From: DATGMP01 sp035293565
GTDB lineage: Bacteria > Pseudomonadota > Alphaproteobacteria > BOG-932 > Roseiterribacteraceae
Assembly (NCBI GenBank): GCA_035293565.1
Contig: DATGMP010000159.1
Coordinates: forward strand, 1-6,599
Length of the DNA stretch: 6,599 bases
Reading direction: 5' to 3'
Shown piece after piece: positions 1 through 6,407 of this stretch. Position 1 is the stretch's first letter. Each line of letters begins with the position of its first letter. A model generated the notes under the pieces. The model did not search any database, was not told the DNA's origin, and saw only the letters and a program-made list of their open reading frames with translations. Both the position numbers and the translations under genes were made by a program.

Positions 1-1
1 G

Positions 2-3000
2 CATCTCCCGGCGAACCTCGCCGCCGACGGCCTGCTGTCGGACGCCCAGTTCGAATCCGTCATCTATGCCGGTGAGGCCCACTCCGACTTCCTCGCCGAC
101 TATTGGTCGGTCGACGCGACCTTCGATGTCGTCACCGCCGCGCGCGACGATGCCGAGAGCCGCATCTGCTTTCGACGGGGATGGTTTCTCGGCGACGGCA
201 CCGGCGCCGGCAAGGGCCGCCAGGTCGCCGGCATCCTGCTCGACAACTGGCTGAAGGGCCGGCGTCGCGCCGTCTGGATTAGCAAGTCCGACAAGCTGAT
301 CGAGGATGCGCAGCGCGACTGGTCGGCGCTCGGAATGGAGCGGCTGCTCGTCACGCCGCTCTCCCGCTTTCGTCAGGGCACGCCGATCCGGCTGGCAGAA
401 GGCGTCCTATTTACGACCTACGCCACCCTGCGCACCGATGAGCGTGGCGAGAAGCTTTCGCGCGTCCGGCAGATCGTCGAATGGTTGGGCTCCGACTTCG
501 ACGGAGTGATCATTTTCGACGAGAGCCACGCCATGCAGAACGCGGTCGGCGACAAGGGCGAACGCGGTGACCAGGCCGCCTCGCAGCAGGGCCGCGCGGG
601 GTTGCGGCTTCAGCACGCGTTGCCGAACGCCCGCGTGGTCTATGTCTCCGCCACCGGCGCCACCACGGTCCATAACCTCGCCTATGCGCAGCGTCTCGGC
701 CTTTGGGGCGGCGAGGATTTCCCGTTCGCGACCCGCGCCGAGTTCGTCGAGGCGATCGAGGATGGTGGCGTCGCGGCGATGGAGGTGCTGGCACGCGATC
801 TCAAGGCGCTCGGCCTCTATGCCGCGCGCTCGCTCTCCTACGAGGGCGTCGAATACGAGCTGGTCGAGCACCAACTCACGCCGGAACAGGTCCGCATCTA
901 CGACGCCTATGCCGGCGCGTTCTCGATCATTCACAACAACCTCGACGCGGCGATGCGGGCCGCCAACATCACCGGCGAGACGGGTACGCTGAATGCGCAG
1001 GCCAAGTCCGCCGCCCGGTCCGCTTTCGAATCCGCCAAGCAGCGCTTCTTCAGCCATCTGCTGACGAGCATGAAAACGCCCTCGCTGATCCGCTCGATCG
1101 AGCGCGATCTCGAGACAGGGCATGCCACCGTCATTCAAATCGTCTCGACCGGCGAAGCGCTGATGGAGCGCCGACTCGCGGAGATCCCGACAGAGGACTG
1201 GAACGACGTCCAGGTCGACATCACACCGCGCGAGTACGTGCTCGACTATCTCGCCCATTCCTTCCCGGTGCAGCTCTATGAACCCTTCACGGATTCGGAG
1301 GGCAATCTCTCCTCCCGGCCGGCTTACCGCGATGGCCAACCGGTCGAGAGCCGCGAGGCCGTCGCTCGTCGCAACCGCTTGATCGAGAAGCTCGCCTCGC
1401 TCCCGCCGGTGCCCGGCGCGCTCGACCAGATCGTGCAGCGCTTCGGCACCGACATGGTGGCGGAGGTCACGGGACGCTCGCGCCGCGTCGTCCGCAAGGG
1501 CGATCGGCTGATGGTCGAGAACCGTGCCGGCTCGGCCAACCTCGCGGAGACGGCCGCCTTCATGGATGACACCAAGCGCATCCTCGTTTTCTCGGAAGCG
1601 GGCGGCACGGGACGCAGCTACCACGCCGAGTCGTCGGCGCGGAATCGGCGCCTGCGCGTCCACTATCTGCTCGAACCCGGCTGGAAGGCCGATGCGGCGA
1701 TCCAGGGTCTCGGCCGCACCAACCGCACCAATCAGGCACAGCCGCCGCTGTTCCGTCCAATCGCCACGGACGTGAAGGCGGAGAAGCGCTTCTTGAGCAC
1801 GATCGCGCGCCGCCTCGACACGCTCGGCGCGATCACGCGCGGCCAGCGCCAGACTGGCGGCCAGGGCTTGTTCCGGCCCGAGGACAATCTCGAAAGCCAC
1901 TACGGCCGCGACGCGTTGCGGCAGCTCTACATGCTTCTGGTCAGGGGCAAGGTGAACGGCTGCTCGCTTCAGACCTTCGAGGACGCCACCGGCCTGAAGC
2001 TGATGGACGCCAACGGCATCAAGGACGAGTTGCCCCCGATCACCACCTTCCTGAATCGCCTACTGGCGCTGACCATCGATCTGCAGAACGTGCTGTTCAC
2101 GGCGTTCGAGCAGTTGCTGACCGCACGCATCGAAGGCGCTGTCGCTTCCGGGAGCTACGATGTCGGGCTGGAGACGCTGCGCGCCGAGAGCTTCGCGGTC
2201 ACCGACCGGCGCGCGATCTATACCCATCCCGGCACCGGCGCGGAGACGCGCCTGCTCACCATCATCCAGCGCGAGCGCAATCGTCCTGTGACACTGGACG
2301 ATGCCCTGGATCGGCTTTCCGATCCGCGCGCCGCGCTGCTGATCAACGAGCGCTCCGGCCGTGCGGCCGTGCAGGTCCCGGCGCCGAGTCTGATGCTCGA
2401 CGACGGCGAGATCGAGCGGCGCGTACGGCTGATCCGGCCAATGGAGCATCATCGTCTTCCCTTGAAGGTGATGACGGAGAGCCACTGGGTCGAAGCCGGC
2501 CGGGACCGCTTCGCCGCCGCCTGGCAGGCCGAGCTTGCGGAGGTGCCCGCGTTCACCGACAGCACGATCCACATCGTCGCCGGGCTGCTCCTGCCGATCT
2601 GGAAGCGCCTGCCGAATGAGTCCACGCGCGTCTATCGGCTTCAGACCGATGCGGGCGAACGCATCATCGGCCGCAAGGTCTCGCCCGCCTGGGTCGCAAC
2701 CGCGCTGGCGGTGGGCGCACCGGCACTGACGCCGGAGGGCGCGTTCGCAGCTCTGATGGACGGCCGCACTATCCTCGATCTTGCCGAAGGCCTGCAGCTC
2801 CGCCGCGCGCGTGTCATGGGCGCAAACCGCATCGAGCTGTCGGGCTTCACCGACATGATGCGGGATCGGCTCAAGGCCTACGGCCTCTTCCACGAGATCA
2901 TCTCCTGGAAGCTACGCATGTTCGTACCCACCGATGCGAGCGGCATCGAAATCCTGGCGAAGGTATTGGAGCGCTTTCGCGTGGAGCGCGTCGGTGAGCG

Positions 3001-3013
3001 GGAGGCGGCGTGA
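2..3013 (+). CDS. Strawberry-notch-family SF2 helicase/NTPase, C-terminal 1003 residues (5' end outside window)
   Basis: This is an ATP-dependent superfamily 2 helicase-like protein of the strawberry notch (Sbno) type, presumably cytoplasmic and acting on DNA. The frame is open from base 2, so the true start lies upstream; related element-borne proteins are larger and often carry an N-terminal methyltransferase, which cannot be seen here. Visible motifs, numbered from the first complete codon: Walker A GDGTGAGKGRQ (about 64-74, lysine 71, bases 191-223); Walker B FDESH with D173-H176 (518-529); motif III SATG (216-219); the Sbno signature TPREYVLDYLAHSFP (about 408-422); helicase C domain about 460-640, with FSEAGGTGRSYHA and motif VI QGLGRTNR (568-575, arginine fingers R572 and R575). 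Residues 640-1003 match no domain I recognise. All core motifs look intact. The TGA stop overlaps the ATG of the Toprim gene by one base. The family call is firm; the biological role in bacteria is not established from sequence. Confidence 0.93.
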   Translation, partial: HLPANLAADGLLSDAQFESVIYAGEAHSDFLADYWSVDATFDVVTAARDDAESRICFRRGWFLGDGTGAGKGRQVAGILLDNWLKGRRRAVWISKSDKLIEDAQRDWSALGMERLLVTPLSRFRQGTPIRLAEGVLFTTYATLRTDERGEKLSRVRQIVEWLGSDFDGVIIFDESHAMQNAVGDKGERGDQAASQQGRAGLRLQHALPNARVVYVSATGATTVHNLAYAQRLGLWGGEDFPFATRAEFVEAIEDGGVAAMEVLARDLKALGLYAARSLSYEGVEYELVEHQLTPEQVRIYDAYAGAFSIIHNNLDAAMRAANITGETGTLNAQAKSAARSAFESAKQRFFSHLLTSMKTPSLIRSIERDLETGHATVIQIVSTGEALMERRLAEIPTEDWNDVQVDITPREYVLDYLAHSFPVQLYEPFTDSEGNLSSRPAYRDGQPVESREAVARRNRLIEKLASLPPVPGALDQIVQRFGTDMVAEVTGRSRRVVRKGDRLMVENRAGSANLAETAAFMDDTKRILVFSEAGGTGRSYHAESSARNRRLRVHYLLEPGWKADAAIQGLGRTNRTNQAQPPLFRPIATDVKAEKRFLSTIARRLDTLGAITRGQRQTGGQGLFRPEDNLESHYGRDALRQLYMLLVRGKVNGCSLQTFEDATGLKLMDANGIKDELPPITTFLNRLLALTIDLQNVLFTAFEQLLTARIEGAVASGSYDVGLETLRAESFAVTDRRAIYTHPGTGAETRLLTIIQRERNRPVTLDDALDRLSDPRAALLINERSGRAAVQVPAPSLMLDDGEIERRVRLIRPMEHHRLPLKVMTESHWVEAGRDRFAAAWQAELAEVPAFTDSTIHIVAGLLLPIWKRLPNESTRVYRLQTDAGERIIGRKVSPAWVATALAVGAPALTPEGAFAALMDGRTILDLAEGLQLRRARVMGANRIELSGFTDMMRDRLKAYGLFHEIISWKLRMFVPTDASGIEILAKVLERFRVERVGEREAA

Positions 3014-3015
3014 TG
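3000..3015 (+). promoter_or_regulatory. Ribosome-binding site and stop/start overlap coupling helicase to Toprim gene
   Basis: GGGAGG at 3000-3005 lies inside the last codons of the helicase gene, 7 bases before ATG 3013. The helicase TGA (3011-3013) shares its last base with that ATG. This arrangement favours re-initiation by ribosomes finishing the helicase and decides the start against GTG 3010. Confidence 0.75.
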
Positions 3016-4065
3016 CCACGCGACGCTGCCGAACTGGTGCACCGTCTCGCGCGCGAGGCCGAAGCGGTATGCCGCCACTATCTCTCCAATGGCCGGCGCG
3101 AGGGCCGTTATTGGCTGATCGGCGACGTGCGCAACACACCGGGCCGCTCGATGTTCGTCCGACTCAAGGGACCCGAATCCGGCCGCGGCGCCGCCGGCAA
3201 ATGGACCGATGCCGCCACCGGCGAGCACGGCGACTTGCTCGATGTCATCCGAGAGAGCTGCGGCCATCTCGACTTCCATGATGTCGCCGACGAGGCACGA
3301 CGCTTCCTGAGCTTGCCCCGCTCGGACCCGGAGCCATCGCCGAAATCTGCACGTATGCCAACGCAGACAGGATCGCCCGAAGCGGCGCGGCGGCTGTTCG
3401 CCATATCGCAACCGATCGCACGAACCCTCGTGGAAACGTACTTACGCAATCGCGGCATTACGGCTTTGCACGAAGACGGCGCGCTGCGCTTTCACCCGCG
3501 CTGTTTCTATCGCCCGGACGAGGACGCGCCGACCGAAACCTGGCCCGCGATGATTGCCCGCGTCACTGATCTCGACGGCCGGATGACCGGCGCACACCGG
3601 ACTTGGCTCGATCCATCAGGCCGTGGTAAAGCGCCGATCGACACGCCGCGACGCGCGATGGGCGACCTTCTCGGCAACGCTGTCCGCTTCGGTGTCGCCA
3701 ACGACGTGCTCGCCGCCGGCGAAGGCATCGAGACCATGCTGTCGCTGCGTTGTGTGCTGCCGACCCTTCCGATGGCCGCCGCGCTTTCGGCCAACCACCT
3801 CGCCGCCATGCTGCTCCCATTGACGCTTCGCCGACTCTACATCGCCCGCGACGCCGATGCGGCCGGCGACGCGGCGGTGATAGCTCTGACCGAACGTGCC
3901 GAGGCGGTGGGCATCGAGGCGATTGCATGGTCGCCCAGGCTCGGCGACTTCAATGAGGATCTGCGCACATTCGGCTTCGACGAACTCCGGGCAACCCTGC
4001 GCATCCAGCTCGCGGCGCAGGACGTCATCCGCTTCATGCTGTGCGCGACTGCCGAGACGGGGTGA
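3013..4065 (+). CDS. Toprim domain-containing, primase-like protein (DUF7146-type)
   Basis: This 350-residue protein resembles the Toprim (topoisomerase-primase) proteins carried beside Sbno helicases on alphaproteobacterial elements. The N-terminal part (1-100) has the pattern KWTDAATGEHGDLLDVI (63-79) seen at the front of phage/plasmid primase-like proteins. It has none of the paired cysteines of a CHC2 zinc finger; its five cysteines are scattered. The Toprim fold follows: glutamate motif AAGEGIETMLS (E237), DxD motif YIARDADAAGD (D280, D282), and a later acidic GDFNEDL (311-317). These residues normally bind Mg2+ in Toprim nucleotidyl transfer or cleavage. No primase polymerase domain or helicase domain is fused, so it may be a partial primase or a partner of the neighbouring helicase. 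ATG 3013 is chosen because GGGAGG (3000-3005) lies 7 bases upstream; a GTG at 3010 is possible but only 4 bases away. The TGATG overlap implies translational coupling to the helicase. Confidence 0.88.
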   Translation: MPRDAAELVHRLAREAEAVCRHYLSNGRREGRYWLIGDVRNTPGRSMFVRLKGPESGRGAAGKWTDAATGEHGDLLDVIRESCGHLDFHDVADEARRFLSLPRSDPEPSPKSARMPTQTGSPEAARRLFAISQPIARTLVETYLRNRGITALHEDGALRFHPRCFYRPDEDAPTETWPAMIARVTDLDGRMTGAHRTWLDPSGRGKAPIDTPRRAMGDLLGNAVRFGVANDVLAAGEGIETMLSLRCVLPTLPMAAALSANHLAAMLLPLTLRRLYIARDADAAGDAAVIALTERAEAVGIEAIAWSPRLGDFNEDLRTFGFDELRATLRIQLAAQDVIRFMLCATAETG

Positions 4066-4188
4066 GCATCGGCGGTTCAAGCATCTTCATGGCCGGTCAG
4101 GCGAGGTCCAAGACGCCGGACAGAGTCGCGCCCTTGGCCTTCTAGAGGGCGATCGGACGGCAAGCGGCTCGGCCCGGCAATGGCTGCG
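4066..4188 (+). other. Gap between Toprim gene and folded module, nothing convincing
   Basis: I see no credible gene, promoter or terminator here. The only reading frame of note is an 18-codon frame (ATG 4089, TAG 4143) without a Shine-Dalgarno sequence. It is too short and unsupported to call. Confidence 0.5.
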
Positions 4189-4342
4189 CCCGGCTATTTT
4201 CCGCCGGCCCTGCGGGCCTTTGCAGCGCGAAACAAAATAGCCGGGCTTCGCCATCCTCCGCTCGCGCTCCGGCCCTCCGCTTCGCTCCGGGTGCAGGTCC
4301 GTTCCGCCCGCCGTCTGGTGATCGCCACGAAGGCCGCGATGG
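4189..4342 (+). repeat. Folded inverted-repeat leader module, copy A (upstream of DUF2493 gene)
   Basis: A perfect 12-bp inverted repeat, CCCGGCTATTTT (4189-4200) and AAAATAGCCGGG (4234-4245), encloses two smaller hairpins. The first is GGCCC-TGC-GGGCC (4206-4218). The second is TTTGC-AGC-GC(G)AAA (4219-4232), with one bulged G. Together they form a three-way junction. Right after it come two near-tandem units, CCTCCGCTCGCGCTCCGG (4255-4272) and CCTCCGCTTCGCTCCGG (4274-4290), then a conserved block starting GATCGCCA (about 4320-4348). Copy B at 6408-6558 has the same order of elements. The stretch ends about 25 bases before the start codon at 4372, so it is probably a transcribed leader. No U-tract follows the stem, which argues against a simple intrinsic terminator. 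The function is unknown. Confidence 0.75.
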
Positions 4343-4371
4343 GCGCGGCCGATCCAGCAAAGGGCCTCACC

Positions 4372-5310
4372 ATGACGACCGACCACGACGACACCGAATT
4401 CGAACCGCCGCACAGCTCATCCCCGACCGATCACGTCCTTAACGAGCTTCAGCTCTATGGCTTCCGTCCCTTCCACGACGAGCCGGACCCGAGACCGCTT
4501 CCCGAAGGCGACACAGTCGCTGGCGCTGTCGCCGACATCTTCGACGCCCTGGTCTCGACACTGAGCGACACGCGCCTCGACCCCGACCTCGAAGACCTGC
4601 TGTGGTCGACCGTCAACGTGTTCCACCGCGCCACCGGTCGCATCGAACGCGAGCTCGACGATAATGAGCAGGCGCAGCAGAGGAGTCAGCGGGAGCAGAA
4701 CGGCTCGGAGGTTCGCTCGGTCGAACTTGAGCGTCTTACGGCCGAGGGCATCACGCTCATCGAACGCCGCAACAGCATGGAGCTCTTTCGCGACCAGGCC
4801 GCCGAACGCTTCGAGGTCCACACCGGATCAGCATGGCGACCGCGCTCCGGGTCGGTGGTCAACCATCGCACGCTCACCTCAGCGATGATCGACAGCCGCG
4901 ACTTTCTCGCCGCCAAGCGCCGCGCCGAGACCGAAGTGCTGCTGCCGGCGGGACCCAAGATCGCCTTCACCGGCGGACTCGACTTCAACGACCATCGTCT
5001 GATTTGGGATAGGCTCGACAAGGTCCACGCGAAGCATCCGGACATGGTGCTGCTGCATGGCGGATCGCCGAAGGGCGCCGAACTGATCGCCGCCAAATGG
5101 GCGACCAACCGCAAGGTGCCACAGGTCGCGTTCAAACCCGATTGGACAAAACACGCGAAGGCCGCACCCTTCAAGCGCAACGACGCGATGCTCGAAGTGC
5201 TGCCGATCGGCGTCATGGTGTTCCCCGGTACCGGCATCCAGGGCAACCTCGCCGACAAGGCGAAAAAACTCGGTCTCCCGGTGTGGAAATTCGGCGAGGG
5301 CGGCGCGTAA
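4372..5310 (+). CDS. DUF2493 domain-containing protein (SLOG/YpsA-like nucleotide-binding family)
   Basis: This 312-residue cytoplasmic protein ends in a DUF2493 domain, part of the SLOG superfamily of Rossmann-like nucleotide or nucleotide-sugar binders related to YpsA and DprA. The domain spans about 193-308: beta strand and loop PKIAFTGGLDFND (194-206), glycine-rich loop VLLHGGSPKGAE (226-237), FKPDW (254-258), and VMVFPGTGIQGNLADKAKK (281-299), the usual nucleotide-contacting segments. Residues 1-190 are a long N-terminal extension, acidic at the front and helical, with a charged Q/E/R-rich stretch at about 91-135 that could form a coiled coil. The start at ATG 4372 follows AAAGGG (4359-4364) at 7 bases. 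The frame stays open upstream to 4180, but that stretch is the folded leader, so the longer start is rejected. The stop lies inside a hairpin loop. The ligand and reaction are unknown; standalone SLOG proteins are proposed to sense or process nucleotide signals. Confidence 0.87.
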   Translation: MTTDHDDTEFEPPHSSSPTDHVLNELQLYGFRPFHDEPDPRPLPEGDTVAGAVADIFDALVSTLSDTRLDPDLEDLLWSTVNVFHRATGRIERELDDNEQAQQRSQREQNGSEVRSVELERLTAEGITLIERRNSMELFRDQAAERFEVHTGSAWRPRSGSVVNHRTLTSAMIDSRDFLAAKRRAETEVLLPAGPKIAFTGGLDFNDHRLIWDRLDKVHAKHPDMVLLHGGSPKGAELIAAKWATNRKVPQVAFKPDWTKHAKAAPFKRNDAMLEVLPIGVMVFPGTGIQGNLADKAKKLGLPVWKFGEGGA

Positions 5311-5319
5311 GCGCCGCCC
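5298..5319 (+). terminator. Strong GC hairpin at the end of the DUF2493 gene (possible terminator)
   Basis: A perfect 9-bp stem, GGGCGGCGC (5298-5306) with GCGCCGCCC (5311-5319), is closed by the loop GTAA. The TAA stop codon is in the loop, so the last coding bases form the left arm. The bases that follow (AAACTCTGTC) contain no T-run, so intrinsic termination would be atypical. It could instead protect the mRNA 3' end or pause polymerase. Confidence 0.55.
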
Positions 5320-5339
5320 AAACTCTGTCACCGTATGTC

Positions 5340-5397
5340 GGCCCATCGTCATCATGTTGCGCCTGTCATCCAACGGACAACACCAGCGCGATGGGCC
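5340..5397 (+). repeat. 9-bp inverted repeat with nested arms, downstream of DUF2493 gene
   Basis: GGCCCATCG (5340-5348) pairs perfectly with CGATGGGCC (5389-5397) across 40 bases. Inside it, TGTTG (5355-5359) can pair with CAACA (5378-5382), or alternatively TGTC (5364-5367) with GACA (5376-5379). No gene covers this stretch. It could be a structured RNA segment or a chance arrangement in GC-rich DNA. Confidence 0.4.
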
Positions 5398-5483
5398 CGA
5401 AATCCACATAACGCCGAGACTTCCGCGGTCGCCATGGCGCGCGACGAGGATGGATTCCCCTCCCATCGCGGCCGGCTTTTGGC

Positions 5484-5489
5484 TATACT
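5484..5489 (+). promoter_or_regulatory. Possible -10 box (TATACT) for the membrane protein gene
   Basis: TATACT is one mismatch from the sigma-70 consensus, in an otherwise GC-rich gap and 67 bases before the membrane gene's start. No good -35 box lies at 16-18 bases upstream (TCCCAT is there). A TG lies one base too far upstream for a standard extended -10. This is a weak candidate. Confidence 0.3.
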
Positions 5490-5523
5490 TCCGATCGCGC
5501 CGTGGTGGTGGTGGAAGGCGCGA

Positions 5524-5547
5524 CCGTCACAACTTTTGTCACGGAGG
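5524..5547 (+). promoter_or_regulatory. Hairpin overlapping the ribosome-binding site of the membrane protein gene
   Basis: CCGTCACAA (5524-5532) faces TTGTCACGG (5536-5544) across a three-base loop, pairing at all positions except one C-C mismatch. The right arm ends in the first two bases of the Shine-Dalgarno GGAGG (5543-5547), which sits 8 bases before ATG 5556. The same stretch also contains GTCAC twice in direct orientation (5526-5530, 5538-5542). It may limit translation or be a protein-binding site. Confidence 0.45.
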
Positions 5548-5555
5548 CTACCACC

Positions 5556-6038
5556 ATGCTTGTCATCGGACTCATCCTCAGCATATTCGGGATCGGCCTA
5601 TTCTGCTGGCTGATCTTCACGCTCGCCGTCTACGCCTTGCCGTTTTTTGTTGGACTGACGGCGGGGATGGCAGCGTTTCACAGTGGCGCGGGCGTCATCG
5701 GCGCGTTGCTCGCCGGGATCGTCGCCGGCGCGCTCACTCTCGCTGTCGGCCAAATCGCCTTCGCGGTCGTTCGCCCATTGGTCTTGCGCGCCGTCATCGC
5801 GGCCGCCTTCGCCATTCCGGCGGCGATTGCCGGCTATCACGCGGTCCTCGGCCTGTCGCAGATCGGTGTGCCGTCGCTCGTCTGGCGCGAGGTCTTTGCC
5901 TGGATCGGCGCGATCTTCATCGGCGGCACGGCTTGGGCGCGCATGACTGTCTTCGCGGAGTCCCTCCCATTGCGGCCCAGCGGAGCATCCCGGAACGAGC
6001 CTCAGCCGCTTCTGACTGGCGCGACGCATCGGGGATAG
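5556..6038 (+). CDS. Small multi-pass membrane protein, function unknown
   Basis: This 160-residue, strongly hydrophobic protein is probably in the inner membrane. Hydrophobic stretches lie at about 2-24, 27-42, 46-72, 76-100 and 112-130, giving four or five membrane spans. The linkers are short, and the polar C-terminal tail (131-160) looks soluble. It has glycine- and alanine-rich helices (SGAGVIGALLAGIVAGA at 43-59) and a GYHAVLGL segment at 93-100, but no catalytic or transporter motif I recognise. There is no cleavable signal peptide; the first span is at the N-terminus. The start at ATG 5556 is chosen because GGAGG lies 8 bases upstream. An in-frame ATG at 5502 would add a stretch that is promoter/leader in character. 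I recall similar unnamed membrane proteins near DUF736 genes on rhizobial and sphingomonad elements. A role in conjugation or the envelope is a guess from that setting. Confidence 0.8.
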   Translation: MLVIGLILSIFGIGLFCWLIFTLAVYALPFFVGLTAGMAAFHSGAGVIGALLAGIVAGALTLAVGQIAFAVVRPLVLRAVIAAAFAIPAAIAGYHAVLGLSQIGVPSLVWREVFAWIGAIFIGGTAWARMTVFAESLPLRPSGASRNEPQPLLTGATHRG

Positions 6039-6407
6039 GCCTCGCCCTCCTTGTTTGAGTAGCGCTGGCGATCGGCGCTCGCGGAACCGTTCGATTGAAT
6101 CGGTTGCCGAGCCCTATTTCGGAAAGCGCGCATCGCCGGCGCTATCTCCGCGCATAAGCCGGCCCGTAGATCGCATTGCAGAGGTCGTCATGCGGTGATG
6201 CTGCGGCGAGCGACCCCGCCTTTTCCTACGCTATGGCTTCTTTCTCCACGCTCACACTGTCCGACGTCTTGTGCGGAACAACCGATATCCGCCACGTCTT
6301 CTCCCGAGGATGCTGTTCAGCGCATGCGAGCACCTGGCCTCTTGATGGCCTGATCTGGCCGAAGACCGGCTGCGCCTCGATCGCCTGAGCCGCAACGCCG
6401 TCGGGTC
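6039..6407 (+). other. Long non-coding stretch before the folded module; one imperfect hairpin
   Basis: No convincing gene is present. Short frames on both strands (for example 6176-6388 + and 6226-6468 -) lack ribosome-binding sites and family-like sequence. The only structure I see is AACCGTTC (6085-6092) pairing with GAA-T-CGGTT (6097-6105), an 8-bp stem with one bulge and loop GATT, 47 bases after the membrane gene's stop. It could mark the transcript end, though no T-run follows directly. Confidence 0.45.

Noticed and set aside
407..1900. A 497-codon open frame on the minus strand inside the helicase gene
   Set aside because: It is fully antisense to a gene with intact helicase motifs, and its product is an arginine/alanine-rich composition typical of GC-rich shadow frames, with no recognisable domain.
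2060..2893. A 277-codon minus-strand frame in the helicase C-terminal region
   Set aside because: Shadow of the sense frame in GC-rich DNA; no motif and no ribosome-binding site supporting it.
4089..4145. An 18-codon leader-peptide candidate after the Toprim gene
   Set aside because: No Shine-Dalgarno, no run of regulatory codons and no clear attenuator arrangement; equally likely by chance.
4189..4245. Reading the copy A stem as a simple intrinsic terminator of the Toprim gene
   Set aside because: There is no T-run after the right arm, the loop is 33 bases with its own hairpins, and the same layout recurs ahead of another gene.
4180..4371. A 64-codon N-terminal extension of the DUF2493 protein
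   Set aside because: The stretch is the folded repeat module shared with another, unrelated gene's leader, and ATG 4372 has its own Shine-Dalgarno.
5354..6058. A 234-codon frame overlapping the membrane protein gene
   Set aside because: Its product is arginine/histidine-rich shadow sequence, whereas the other frame gives clean membrane helices behind a good Shine-Dalgarno.
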